64,000 bases of DNA from Adiantum capillus-veneris. Taxonomy: Eukaryota; Streptophyta; Polypodiopsida; Polypodiales; Pteridaceae. Position 1 is the stretch's first letter. Each line of letters opens with the position of its first letter. The notes under the pieces were generated by a model, which ran no database searches, was not told the DNA's origin, and worked only from the letters and a program-made list of their open reading frames with translations. The DNA is taken from positions 131,975,420-132,039,419 of the forward strand of contig CM043964.1 in NCBI GenBank assembly GCA_014529385.2, in the 5' to 3' direction. This document shows positions 47,416 through 59,009 of this stretch, piece by piece. Position numbers and translations under genes: made by a program.

Positions 47416-47470
47416 AGATCCTGTTGCACTCAGTAGTTCAAAGTTATCGTTAAGGGTTGATGTTTGATTG

Positions 47471-49500
47471 CGAAATTTTTTGGACTAACCCAAGTACATA
47501 TGCCCTTATACAACATGAATCTACAGGTGTATGGGGCCAAACGCCAAATCAAGCCCCTAGGTGTGTGTATATAAGTAGAAATAGCCATTTTTCGGACAAA
47601 ATATTGATAAAACGAAGAAATCCGACCATAAAAATTGCATGTGAGTGTATATAATGTTTTGCGGTGATGTTTTTGATTTATTATGGTTTTTGGGGATTTT
47701 TTGGATTTGATTTGCTATTTTCTTTTCAATTTTGCTAATTTTCGGAAGAAAAACTTCAAAAATACAAAAATCAGGTGAAAAACGGTCGTAATGAAAAACA
47801 AAAAATATGGGGATGATCAGTGACTATAGGAAAACCTAGGGTACAGTGGGGGTGCAATTATGAGACTGGAGCGGAAAGCGTGTTTTGGCCAGATTTTGAC
47901 TGAAATGCCAAATTTCTGGTAAACAGGGCAAATGGAGTCCAAATCAAGAAATTTTTGAGCCTAAACCGCATCTCACAAGAAGTTGGGAGCACATGTCAAA
48001 TTTCATGAAAAGTGGTTCGGGGACCTCCATTATAAGAAATTTTCACTTCATTTTAAGCTCATTTTCACTATTGACCTTTGAGAGAGAGCTTCTGCCACCT
48101 AGAGCGAGCGGAACTTCTGGAAGCTTCTACGACGCGCACGACTACCCGACGGGCTTCAGACATGAGAGGTAGGCTCACCACCTTGAGCTTTTCGCGCATG
48201 TTTGTCGTTTTGTCGCGAAACCTAGCGTAGGGTTCACACACAAAGCGGGCAGTAGAGACCTACAACTAGAAGTGGCCACCTAACGGCTAACCCAAAAGCA
48301 ACAAGACTTCATCGGCAGCTTACCCTAGCATAAGAGACCAGTCTTGGATGTCTAAAGGCAGTAGAAAACCATCGGAAAAAACCCTAATTCCTAGAATCCC
48401 TCAAGAGGCCACCAAATGGGAAATCGGTGGAAAGGCACCCAAATGCTACCAAAATTCATGGGTAGGAGCATCTCGACATGCTCGACAAGTCTATGTAGCC
48501 CACATGACCAAAAGGTGATTCGAAGCGGCACTAAACTTTAGAGACAGCATCAGACACACAAAGCGTCAAATAGCTCTCGTGGCCAAACCGCATGTCCGTT
48601 TGCCACCAAACTTCACGAGCAGCTTTCCTAGACCATCAACAACCAAGTCCTATGGTGGTAGACCACCAAAAATCATTGATCCTATGGTGGTAGACCACCA
48701 AAAATCATTGAAGACATGTAAACACAACCACGGGTGCTTCTAGAGCACAAATTGCCAAATGAAGCTCCGGTGAAGCCAAAATCGACAAAAACCATACGGC
48801 AAGGATCCCCAAGGGATCGGGAAGCTATGGAGACCAACATCAAGAAATCTCATCGCAGAAAAGCACTCCAAAAGTCAGAAAATGGCTCGAAGACTCTGAA
48901 ATCCACACAGGGAGTTACTTTCTATCCATTTGACTTTTTTGTTGAAATTAAACTTAAAAGGGACTCAGGGGGACTAAAGGCAGGCACTAGTGATAGTTTC
49001 CATGAAAAAATCATCAAGAGACATCCTACGCGTAGGATGTCTCAAGGCCATTTATGGACACAGAACCCAACATTTCTCATCATACACGTTTTCTGAATAG
49101 CCTTTACATGCTAGCCACCAAGTTTCATCACATTTGGACCAACATTGACCTCATATGCATGAAAAAACACAAAGTTAGGGCATAGAGGCAATAATGGGCC
49201 ATAGACCTACCAAAACTTGTCGAAATCACATGAAACTTGCACAACACATTCATGATCACATAGCCAACCAATCTGTGTGGTCACGTGCAAAAATTGATGA
49301 AGTAGACATCCTACGCGTAGGATGTCTATTTGACATTTTTGGCCTACAGAGGGTATTTTTACATTCCATATCTTTTCTTATCATCTTCAAGAGCTCATAT
49401 ATCAAGTTTGAAGCCATTCTAATCAATTTTGACCCCCAACACCTTCAAGATACACTTTTTGAGCCCAAAAAAACTACACAGGGTCTCACCATCATCAATT
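47471..49500. other. Non-coding block with duplication and palindromes
   Basis: No gene is supported. It holds a 32-bp tandem duplication (48648-48679 and 48680-48711), each unit containing a TGGTGGTAGACCACCA near-palindrome, and two copies of a perfect 24-bp palindrome (49019-49042 and 49304-49327). The text resembles an LTR or satellite interior but no boundaries were found. The ORF at 48734-49096 lacks family features. Confidence 0.5.
49019..49328. repeat. Two perfect 24-26 bp palindromes
   Basis: Both sites are two inverted copies of AGACATCCTACG meeting at a CGCG centre. The second extends by one base pair on each side (49303-49328). They lie 285 bp apart. The same 12-base half-site occurs singly in both Asp-type LTR copies (4740-4751 and 43345-43356). 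Confidence 0.95.
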
Positions 49501-49529
49501 CTTGTCCAAATCAAAATCCAAGAGCATGG

Positions 49530-50400
49530 CAATGTTACATGCAAACTTTGAAATGAAAGACATGGGTGAAGCAAGCCATATCCTTGGCATGCGCATTAAA
49601 CGAGACAGATGCAAGAAATTGGTCTATTTGTCTCAATCTGAGTACATTGCTAAAGTGCTCAAGCGTTTCAATATGGAGAAGGGGAAGGCATTGAGTACTC
49701 CATTGCCTCCATATGTGAAACTTTCTAAAAATGATTGCCCTAAGTCTGAAGAGGAAAAGGCTGAAATGGCACAAGTGCCTTATTCATCTACAATTGGGAG
49801 TTTGATGTATACTATGATTGCTACATGTCCTGATATTGCTTTTGCAGTGGGAGTTGTTAGCAGATATATGTCAAATCTAGGCAAGAAACATTGGGAGGCA
49901 GTGAAAGGGGTTATGCGATATTTGAATGGTACAAAAGACATGTGCATTTGCTTTGGAAGAAAGGAAGCATGTGTAATTGGTTACACGGATGCAAATTATG
50001 CAGGAGACTTGGACAAGAGAAGGTCCACTTCAAGCTATGTTTTTGAATTCACTGGAGGTGCAGTTTCATGGCGATCTCGTTTGCAAGAGTGTGTTACCTT
50101 GTCTACTACAGAGGCTGAATATGTTGTAGCTTCAGAGAAGCTATATAGCTTGGTCGGCTGGTGGGAGACTTGGGAATCAATGTTGAGATGCATGTGTTAC
50201 ATTGTGATAGCCAAAGTGCTATACAATTGGCAAAGAATCCAGAGTTTCATGCAAAGACAAAGCATGTGGATGTGAAGTATCACTTCATTCATGAGGTGCA
50301 TGAGGACAAGCGATTGCAGCTTGCCAAGATTCACACCACTGAAAACCCTGCTGATCTTCTAACAAAGGGCTTACCTTCATAGCGGTTTGCACATTGTCGG
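49530..50400 (+). pseudogene. Copia reverse transcriptase end and RNase H, other family
   Basis: The frame starts abruptly in the reverse transcriptase tail (FEMKDMGEASHILGMRI). It runs through YLSQSEYIAKVLKRFNM, the CPDIAFAVGVVSRYM block and RNase H residues (YTDANYAGDLDKRRSTSSYVF, TLSTTEAEYV). A shift near 50140 moves the rest (HCDSQSAIQLAKNPEFHAKTKHVDV, ENPADLLTKGLPS) to another frame, ending TAG at 50380. It is clearly distinct from copies A-C (their equivalent is SDSDWAGCFDTRVSTSGF). No 5' half is present. Confidence 0.9.
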
Positions 50401-50848
50401 GCACTCATGGGCATTGGGTAGATGATCATGGTCATTGTCTACCTGTATTGTATATATATATACATTGTCACCCCAGCTTAAAGGTACATTGTCCTTTAAG
50501 TGGGAGGTTTTTGGGGTGGTAAAGCCCAATGTGCCGCGCCTAAGTGTTGGGCGGCCGGAGACTACCGGGAACTAACACTGACCATTCAGTCTACATAAAA
50601 GAATAAGGACTCGTAACCCTAACACTATTGTGTTTGGAGTCCACCCAAACCTGTGTCTCCTCTCTTCTCCATTGCTGCACACACACACGCTCTTGCACGT
50701 GCTCTTCAATTACCTGGTGGGACTAGGCCCCTCAAGTGGTCTTAAGCACTTTAGGGCACCCCACTTATGTTGGGTTCAAGCCCATGTGGGAAACTACCCT
50801 TGTAGTATACAAAGTCTAGATCTTCACCATTTCAATTCTACCTGACTT
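50400..50848 (+). repeat. Putative 3' LTR of second Copia family, then a primer-like site
   Basis: A purine tract (AAGTGGGAGG, 50497-50506) after the RNase H end is the expected polypurine tract, so the LTR probably starts near 50507. At 50849-50860 TGGTATTAGAGC, one base from the initiator-Met primer site, follows. A primer site directly after a 3' LTR suggests tandem LTRs formed by recombination. Exact LTR ends are not certain, as no second copy is in the window. Bases 50861-51130 show nothing further. Confidence 0.5.
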
Positions 50849-51130
50849 TGGTATTAGAGCTTTGTGATTTTGCACTAATCCACTAATCTTTGAAAGAAAA
50901 AATCGCTCTAGTGTTTTGGTGTGTGTTATAGTTTCACTTAGGGAAGTGCAGCACTTACCATTGCACATAGGACCATGCACCTCGAGTGTAGGAAATGCGA
51001 ACACTGTATACCGAGGGTTACAGTTGTAGTGCGCCTATGAGAGGGTAGTTGACTTTGTGTGCGCGCTCGACCATCTCAACATAAAGAAATTCTAGCATGG
51101 ATATTTGAAATTATAAATTCTTCAACATGA

Positions 51131-51651
51131 TGTATTACTAGAAAGTGGGAACAAGAGTTTGAATATACATAAGTTGCATTTTTGGGTGTTCACTTCTCAT
51201 TAGACAAGAGGTGAGCATTCCTTTTAAAGTTTATTGGCAAGTTTTTCATAAATTAAAAACAAGGGGTCATTGGGAATTTTGTTCTTCTCTTCACACTCAT
51301 TCATACTCTCTCAAGTGCTAAGTGTGGCCAAGTAAACTCTCCCTCTCCCTCTCTCTCCCAACTCTCATGGGACCTCTATAGACGGACTCTATGCTTGAGA
51401 ACTTGGCTATGGATGCAAATCCAAGTAAGTGAAAGATCTCCTTCTTCTTCATCATCTATACTATTCTATTATTGCTAAGCTATGCTAAGAGGTTGCCCAT
51501 GGAGCAAGCGTATACAAAGTAAAAATTCTCTTGCTTGAAAAAAACTTCTTTTACCTTCATCTATCTCTTACCTAGTAGGTTTTTCTCCTTGTTGGGATGT
51601 TTAGGGCTTGGGAAGGAAGGTTATACCATGGAATCTTTAAGAACACCATCT
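51131..51651 (+). repeat. Gypsy 5' LTR, left part
   Basis: The first 521 bp of a LTR of about 839 bp. Bases 51131-51205 match the start of the 3' LTR (61584-61656). The LTR resumes at 56833 after the Copia and its target duplication. A polypyrimidine stretch with CTCCCTCTCCCTCTCTC lies near 51340. Confidence 0.75.
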
Positions 51652-51892
51652 TGTTACCATATACATGTGGTAGTGATGTGTGTGAACACACTAGGACCGC
51701 CGGGGCATTTTTTCCCTCTTTAGGAGGTTTTTTCCCCCGTGCATTGTATATACGCCCATCACTCTAGGGCTATCTATCTTTCCATTGCACACTAAGTAAC
51801 ACACTCTCTATTGTGTGCCTTGAGCTTCCTTCGTCTTCTCCAAGTTGTGTGTGTTTCTCTGCAACCCTAATTCCAACAATTGGTATCAGAGC
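51652..51892 (+). repeat. Copia copy C 5' LTR and primer site
   Basis: TGTTACC...CCAACA, 227 bp (51652-51878). An 11-bp inverted motif GTGTGTGAACACAC lies near its start. The primer site follows after two bases. It differs from the 3' LTR by C/T at about 51701 and T/C at about 51845. Confidence 0.97.
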
Positions 51893-52242
51893 AGGTCACG
51901 TCCTCCTGGGCTTAGTCGCCAACTGCTCCAGCACACGCCTGCTCACTTTCTCCGATTTTAGTGAGCTTTGGCGAGCGTTCGCGGGTCGATAAATATTTTG
52001 AGCTTTGGCGAGCGTTCGCAGGTCTGCTCAGAATTTTGATTTGGGCTCATTTCGGCCTCCGTTTCCACTACAGGCAGTACTGCACAGGCTATTTCGTCAT
52101 TTTGTGCAGATTTTTTGTCAGTGCCATTTTCTGCATAACAGGTGCCTTATAGTCTTCTACGGTTTGTGCTATATAGCACAGGTTGTTCCCGCTCCATTTC
52201 TCCTATTTTCGGGCAGTTTTCACATCAGGTGCAGCATTTACC

Positions 52243-53885
52243 ATGGCTGACAACAACAACACAGATGTGTTCAAGATGTTTGCTGCTGAGGACAGGTTGG
52301 ATGGGGACAACTACCCTATGTGGGCTTATATGATGCAACATGTTCTTGTGTCAAAAGGTGTCTGGAACATTGTGCAGGGCATTGATGTACGTCCTGGTTC
52401 TGAGGATGTAGGCGAGGTTGAGGATGTTGCAGGTCTTGCTGCAAGGATTGCAGCTGTTAGAGTTGTTTTGCCTACAGCAGAACAAGCTCGTTGGGATGTT
52501 AAGGATGGGCAGGCTCATGCATTGATTGCGTTGTCTGTGAAGCGCACCATTATTCCTCACATCCGTTCATCAAAATCTGCAAAACAGGCTTGGGATATTC
52601 TAGCAGGTCTTTATGCAAGCCGCAATGAGGCTAAAATTGCTTTGCTGCGTAAAGAGCTGGAGTCGAAGATTATGCATGAGGAAGATGATATGGACACTTT
52701 CCTTGCTAGTGTCAAGGATATCAATGAGCAGCTTATTTCTGCAGGTGAAGTCATTTCAGACAGTTCCCTTGTGCAAACTGTTCTTGATGCCTTACCAGAT
52801 TCCTACGAGACTTTTGCTAGTACTTGGAGACTGATGACCCAAGGAAATCCTGAAGTTGTCAAGTTTGATGCATGATGCACATTGCTGTTGCAAGAGTCAC
52901 TTTCTAGAAAAACCAGGACTAGGCAGTGTGCAGTTGAACAGGCTTTTATTGCTTCTCAAAGAAAGGGTGGTAACAGTAATGCAGCCACTTCTTACGGTTC
53001 TGCTGCGAGTGGAAAAAATTATGTTCCTAATGCTTCTGCTGGCAGCACTTCGTCTGGCAATTCTGGTGATAAGGGCAAAAAGAAGATGAGTTGTCATTAT
53101 TGTAAAGCTAATGATCACTTGATCAAGTCGTGTCCTAAGTTGAAGGCCAAAGAGGCTAAGAAGAAAGAGGGTGGTTCCATTGCAAATGCTAGTTCCACTA
53201 CAAATGCAGCCATTGTTGAGTCTTCTGTGAAAGGAGATTGTGATGCTGATGTTGATGCAGAATGGGCTTTTAGCGCAGAGTGCACTTACAATCCTGCTGT
53301 CCATGATGCATGCTTGTCAGTTGCTGCAGATTCACATGTGTGGTATTTCGACAGTGGTGCTACAAAGCACATTACCTCACATCGTGAATTGTTTACCTCT
53401 CTCGAGTCTGTCCCTCATGGGAATTCAGTCACTTGTGCCAACAACGCCTCTTATCCAGTTCAGGGAGTTGGAAAGATTGTGCTCACTGCTGCTAATGGCA
53501 GTTCCTTCACACTTGTTGATGCACTTTATGTACCTGGGATCAAGAAGAATCTCTTGTCTGTATCCGCACTTGCTAGACTTGGACTTGTAGTCAAATTTGT
53601 GGATGACAGATGTACAGTTCATGATCTCAGTTTTGGTGATGAAATTGTTGCATCTGGGCTTTTGTGCCGTGGGTTGTATAAGCTCACTTTGTATGACAAG
53701 TGTGGACAAAATTTTGTAAATGCTGTTGCAGATTCAAGGGCTATTTCAGATGCAAAACTTTGGCATGCACGTTTTGGTCATCTGAATTTTGCCAGTTTGC
53801 TGCGTTTGTAAAAATCTGATATGGTTGCTTCTTTGCCGCCTCTTGAAGCACCTGTCAAACATGTTTGTGAAGGCTTCTGGGTAAA
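52243..53885 (+). pseudogene. Copia gag-protease frame, copy C
   Basis: The ATG at 52243 (MADNNNTDVFKMF) matches copy B. Gag spans about 260 codons with the Copia gag pattern (NYPMWAYMMQHVL, AKQAWDILAGLYAS). A TGA at 52873-52875 stands where copy B has Leu. The same frame then gives an intact CCHC knuckle (CHYCKANDHLIKSC, from 53092), the protease FDSGATKHIT (Asp at 53350) and the pre-integrase LWHARFGHLNFASLL. A TAA at 53809-53811 replaces Gln, and a 4-bp deletion near 53875 removes part of the second zinc motif and shifts the frame. All four lesions of this copy occur in an otherwise normal polyprotein. Confidence 0.95.
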
Positions 53886-56525
53886 ATGCAGCGTTCTAAG
53901 TTTCCAAAGGATGGTTCAGTTAGGGCCACATGCAGGTTGCAGCTTGTGCATACTGATGTTTGTAGGCCCATGCAAACTCCGTCCTTGGGCAATTACGTGT
54001 ACTTCGTGACTTTCATTGATGATTACTCTAGGCATGCATGGGTATTTCCGCTTAAAGCGAAGTCCGAAGTTTTTATGTGCTTCAAACAATTTCTGGCTAT
54101 GGCTGAAAATGTCTCGAAATGTACTATGGGCACCCTCCGTTCCGATCGAGGGGGGGAGTATATGTCTCATGAATTTAATGCATTTCTGGCTAGTCGTGGG
54201 ATAAAGCACCAATGTACAGTGCCTTATACACCTCAGCAAAATGGTGTTGCTGAGAGGAAAAACAGGTCACTGACGGAAATGGCACGATGTATGGTCAAAA
54301 GTCAAGCTTTGCCACATTCTTTTTGGCTTGAGGCCATCATGTGTGCCACTTATGTACTTAACAGGTGTCCTACGAAAGCTTTGCAGTCTATTACTCCATA
54401 TGAAGCATGGCATGATAGAAAACCTTCTATTCAGCACATGCGTGTTTTTGGCTGTTTGGCATATGCTTTGGTGCCACAAGTGCAGCGCAGAAAATTGGAT
54501 GATAAGGCTGTCAAATGTATTTTTGTTGGTTATAGTGCTGAAAGCAAAGGTTACAGGTTGTATCATCCGCAAACAAAACGTATTCTGGTTTCACGGGATG
54601 TAGTGTTTGTGGAAGATTCTGTTCAGCCCTTGCTGTCATGTACTAGAGATAGTAATGTAAGCTCACATGACATTTATGACACTTTGTTGTCTCTTTTCAG
54701 TGGTGGAAATACGAATGTAAGTTCCAATGAGGCAAATGTACAGCCTATGGGGGTTTCTGAAAATGTTTTAGAACAGCCTATTACTAATGCAGATGTACAT
54801 GATGTACTTGATGAGGAAAGGGCTGAAAATGAGCAAGCTAGAGGTATGCCAAAATGGCTGGTGCACACTTTGCATGACAGTAAATTGGATGCATCTTTGT
54901 CTAGTCGTACTCGTTCAGCCTCTCGCCATGCATCTTATGTATCAGATTGTTATGCTTTGGCTGTGTCTAGTTTACATGATGTTGAGGAGCCTCTGTCTTT
55001 TGATGAAGCACAAAATTCAGAAAATTGGATGGCTGCCATGCAATCAGAATATGATGCACTTATAGAAAATGACACATGGACTTTATGTGATTTGCCTCTT
55101 GGCAAAAAGGCCATTGGTACGAAGTGGGTTTACAAGTTGAAACGCAAGCCGGATGGTGAAATCGATCGCCATAAGGCTCGACTTGTTGCAAAGGGTTATG
55201 CACAACAAAAAGGCATAGATTATGAAGAGGCTTTTGCTCCCACTTGTCGTATGACTACTGTACGTTTTCTATGTGCATTGGCAGCTCATTTTGGTTGGGA
55301 TGTACATCAATCAGACATTGTTACTGCTTTCTTGAATGGTGACATATTTGAGGAAGTTTATGTAACGCAGCCTCGCGGTTTTGTCATAAAAGGACAAAAG
55401 GACAAAGTGTGCAGATGTAAGAAGGCTTTGTATGGGTTGAAGCAATCTCCTTGTGCTTGGTATGAGAAAGCTGACACTCATTTGGTTAAACGAGGCTTTC
55501 GTAACAGTCCAACAGAAAGCACATTGTATGTAAAGCGTGAGGATGATGTATTTCTCATTGTGGTTCTTTATGTTGATGATTTGCTGATCACTGGACCAAA
55601 TGAGAGACATATTGCTGAATTTAAGGCTGATTTGAATGCTACTTTCAAGATGAAAGATTTGGGGCTGTTGCATCATTACTTGGGTATACAGTTTAAGTAG
55701 TGTGATGGTGGTATTGCCTTGTGTCAGAAAGGTTACATAGAGACATTGCTATGTAAGTTTGGACTTAAGGATTGCAAACCTATTGCCACTCCCATGGAAA
55801 CAGGTTTGAAGTTGAGTCTACATGATGCTGGCGATCTTGCTGATGTCACTCTTTACCAAACTGCTGTTGGCTGCCTCATTTATGTATGCAACACGAGGCC
55901 GGATATTCAGTTTGCAGTCTCACAGGTCAGCAGATTTATGCATAGCCCAGGATCTAAGCATTGGCAGGTTGTCAAGAGGATTTTCCGCTACCTTAGTGGC
56001 ACTTTACATCTTGGCTTGTTTTATCCCAAGGGGGGATCATTGCCGCCAAACTTACATGCATTTTCGGACTCAGATTGGGCTGGTTGTTTCGACACGCGAG
56101 TGTCCACAAGTGGTTTTTGTTTCATGCTTGGCAGTTCATGTATATCATGGTTGAGCAAGAAGCAACCTACTGTGGCCACTTCGAGTTGTGAGGCTGAGTA
56201 CAGGGCAGTCTTCACAGCTACGGTTGAGTGTGTATGGCTCAGACGCCTTATGGATGATTTGGGTGTTGGACAGGACACTGCCAACACTATCTACACTGAC
56301 AGTCAGAGCGCATTGGCAGTTGCGAGGAACCCAGTTTTTCCTGCTCGCACAAAGCACATTGAGGTGCATTACCACTATGTCAGGGAGAGGCTCTCCGCAG
56401 GAGAGATCAACTTAGCTTATGTGCCAACACAGGACAACCTTGCAGATCTTTTCACAAAGGCATTGTCTCGTGAGAAGCTTGAAGCTTTCCGCAAAGCTTT
56501 GAGCTTACTCCCCTTTGTGGACTGA
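53886..56525 (+). pseudogene. Copia integrase-reverse transcriptase-RNase H, copy C
   Basis: An open frame of 604 codons gives integrase with HTDVCRPM, LRSDRGGEY and NGVAERKN (D-D-E). Then comes reverse transcriptase with KWVYKLKRKPDGEIDRHKAR, DIVTAFLNGD and the YVDD active site (about 55569-55580). A single TAG (55698-55700, probably from CAG) interrupts it. The same frame continues as RNase H (SDSDWAGCFDTRVSTSGF, SCEAEYRA, YTDSQSALAVARNP) to a natural TGA at 56523-56525. The catalytic residues of all three enzymes are present. It is one stop from an intact integrase-polymerase unit, apart from the upstream lesions. Confidence 0.96.
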
Positions 56526-56600
56526 TCATGTCCTCAGGGCATGGCACTTCCCTTTACTCATGTGCAAGCTCTTGTTCACCGCATCACTCCAGGGGGGATT

Positions 56601-56827
56601 TGTTACCATATACATGTGGTAGTGATGTGTGTGAACACACTAGGACCGCTGGGGCATTTTTTCCCTCTTTAGGAGGTTTTTTCCCCCGTGCATTGTATAT
56701 ACGCCCATCACTCTAGGGCTATCTATCTTTCCATTGCACACTAAGTAACACACTCTCTATTGTGTGCCTTGAGCTTCCTTCGTCTTCTCCAAGCTGTGTG
56801 TGTTTCTCTGCAACCCTAATTCCAACA
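56601..56827 (+). repeat. Copia copy C 3' LTR
   Basis: Identical in length to the 5' LTR with two substitutions. It is preceded by AGGGGGGAT (56591-56599), the polypurine tract that primes plus-strand synthesis, and followed by CATCT. Confidence 0.98.
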
Positions 56828-56832
56828 CATCT

Positions 56833-57150
56833 TTTCGGTTTGAGGGAAGCTCCAAGAGCACAAGCTGTGTTGTAATTGAAGCTCTCTTCGAGGGAGAATT
56901 ATAATACAAAGACCTTTTGAAGGGGGGATTGGCTTCAACCAAATCCCCGATTCTCATCAAGTTGTCAAACTTAATTGTGGTATTCTCTTTGAATTTATGT
57001 GCATGGTCTTATGTTCTAATGTTTAAATGTGCAATGAAATCAACCTCGCACAACCTTTACTCTTCTGTACAGAATTCTCTTAAGAAAAACTCTCTCCTTT
57101 CATAAGCTAGAATTTCGTTGAATCTAAAGTAGGTATTAGATTCTCTGACA
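56833..57150 (+). repeat. Gypsy 5' LTR, right part
   Basis: The remaining 318 bp of the interrupted LTR. Bases 57082-57150 match 61670-61740 of the 3' LTR, ending TTAGATTCTCTGACA. The primer-like site TTGGCATTAGAGC begins at 57151. Confidence 0.8.
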
Positions 57151-57549
57151 TTGGCATTAGAGCTGAGGTTTCTCTTTCTTGCCTAAGAAGAGAGGTCCTA
57201 AGTAATCTATGAAAGGTTGGAGTTGTTCTTTTAGGGTAAGTGAGACTAGGATTTATTATCTCAACTGGCATGCTTATTTACAGGGTATGGGGGACACCAT
57301 CAGGAACTATGACCTTAATAATGGAGTCTTTCGGTTGTGCCTATAGCTTAAACCATTATAGCCACTTGATAGGAACCATTGCCAACTTAGCACTATTAAA
57401 CTCACTCCACTACTCTTTGCAATTAACAATATTCTAAACCACGGGTGTAGTTACTTGAGTGCTAATTTTTGAGGGCTAAGATGAATAGTAGCCAAAGTTT
57501 TGGAAGTGCCAAGGAAAGAGCTAGCATACACATACAATGAAATTTAATC

Positions 57550-58950
57550 ATGGCACAATATAATCAAGAGATTGTAATTAATATTGACAACTTAGATCTG
57601 GCTCATGGTTTAACATTTGATGATGGTTGCAAAGTTGTCAGCTATCTTGCTTACAAGCTACAAGAAACGATGGGAAACCCTATTTTGCAAGCGGATATTC
57701 AAAGCCAAATTCAAGCCCTTCAAGTTCCCCCAAGTGAAAGGAGAGAGTTCGTGCAAGGCCTCCTAGTGAGACCTCCAAAAGAGGAATCTCTTTGGATAAT
57801 GAAGAGGAGATATCGGCAAGGCAAACTGTTTGAGAAGAAGAAGTGTGTCCTAAACTTTCAAGGGAGAGGTAAGAAAGCGACACCCCTCCTACCTCTGAAA
57901 GTGATGCTGCCCCAAGAAGACGACAAAAATGGAGGTCACTTAATCCTCCCAAAAAGAAGAAGAAGTCATCAAGCACTCCATCCTATGCAAATTCAAAGAA
58001 TGGAGAAAAAGATCCAAGAAAGAGGGAGCAAAGAAAGCGGTCATCATCCTCGCCTTCTCTTCCTCTACCTCTTCGTCATCATTCACCATCTTTTGACAAG
58101 GAGAATAGTCACTTGCCACCCAAGAGAGAAGAGAGAAGGGATAAACGAAGGAGTTATGTAGCATGGAAGAGGTCAGTAAGTTGAAACGTTCAAAGAAGAA
58201 GAAAAGAACATCACTTTCCTTACCTAGGAAGAAACCTTTGGAGGACCTGATAAAGTGTTCGTTTTTATCCAACAATTTGACACGGCTTTTGGAGATGAAG
58301 ATTTCTCGGAATCTTCAAAGCTCCGAAATGTTTCCATGCATTTTCAAAGTCAGCCCATCAATGTTCAAAAAGCCTACATGCTCAAGGTGAAGCTCTAAAG
58401 ACATGGAAAGCTTTGAGGATTGCTATTATGAAGCAATTCTTTGCAAGTGATGCCAAAGACAAAGTCCTCACGGAATGGCAAAGCTTGAAGATAGCCCTAT
58501 ATGAGTCTATTCAAAAGTATGTGGATAAGTTTTGGGAGTTACATCTCAAAGCCACAGTCTACAAGAAGATAGACTTTGTAGAACAAAAGCAACATCTTTG
58601 TGTTGGCCTATTTAAGAAGAAGAGTGAGCATGTCAACTCGCAAAAACCTAAAATTATCTTGACGGTCATACATCACACTATGGTTGCCTTCTTGGGGATC
58701 CATTTTCAACAAGGGAGTAACAAGGGCTCAAAGCCAACGAAAGCTAAGGAACCGCTTGAGCCAAAGGGAAAAAACAATGTGATGCAGACTTCTCCCAAGG
58801 CTAACAACAAAGGAAAGGCAAAGTAAAGAGGCTACAAAGGTAAAAACAAATTTTCTTCTAAAGAGGTTGAGCGTTATAGTAAAGATAACAAGTATTTCAA
58901 GTGTGGGGAGCGCAAGGACATGTTTCTCGGGCATGTCCAAAGAGAAATAA
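57550..58950 (+). pseudogene. Gypsy gag region, frameshifted
   Basis: The first frame (57550-58161) has a structured start (MAQYNQEIVINIDNLD...) then Arg/Lys/Ser-rich sequence with an unusual Leu-rich end, probably out of frame. The second (58413-58826) fits the core of Retrotrans_gag (FFASDAKDKVLTEWQSLKIALYESIQKYVDKFWELHLKA). Near 58890-58935 a zinc knuckle is split by a one-base insertion: KCGE in one frame and GHVSRACPK in the next, with the first Cys already Tyr. This is gag of the Gypsy element; several indels prevent one product. Confidence 0.75.
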
Positions 58951-59009
58951 ACGTAATGGCGGAAGCTCTAAAAGAGGAAGGCCATTGCAAAGGATCGCCA
59001 CTCTCTTAT

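Larger units (their letters stand above)
42994..47470 (-). mobile_element. Non-autonomous LTR element with coiled-coil ORF, 5' LTR missing
   Basis: The 3' LTR and polypurine tract are followed, going up in coordinate, by about 3.5 kb of minus-strand coding DNA with no protease, integrase or reverse transcriptase. No matching 5' LTR or Asp-type primer site was found between 47416 and 49500, so the 5' end is lost. Elements with LTRs around a long unrelated ORF fit the LARD or TR-GAG classes. Confidence 0.65.
51652..56827 (+). mobile_element. Complete Ty1/Copia retrotransposon (copy C)
   Basis: A full-length element of 5176 bp: 227-bp LTRs (51652-51878 and 56601-56827) that differ at two positions, perfect primer site TGGTATCAGAGC (51881-51892), gag-pol, and polypurine tract AGGGGGGAT before the 3' LTR. 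Flanks 51647-51651 and 56828-56832 are both CATCT, a perfect 5-bp target duplication. The near-identical LTRs indicate recent insertion, yet gag-pol has three stops and one frameshift, so it probably moved with enzymes supplied by a relative. Confidence 0.98.

Noticed and set aside
48734-49096. 120-codon ORF rich in Lys and Pro
   Set aside because: No family features; overlaps a repeat-like region and lacks promoter or splice support.
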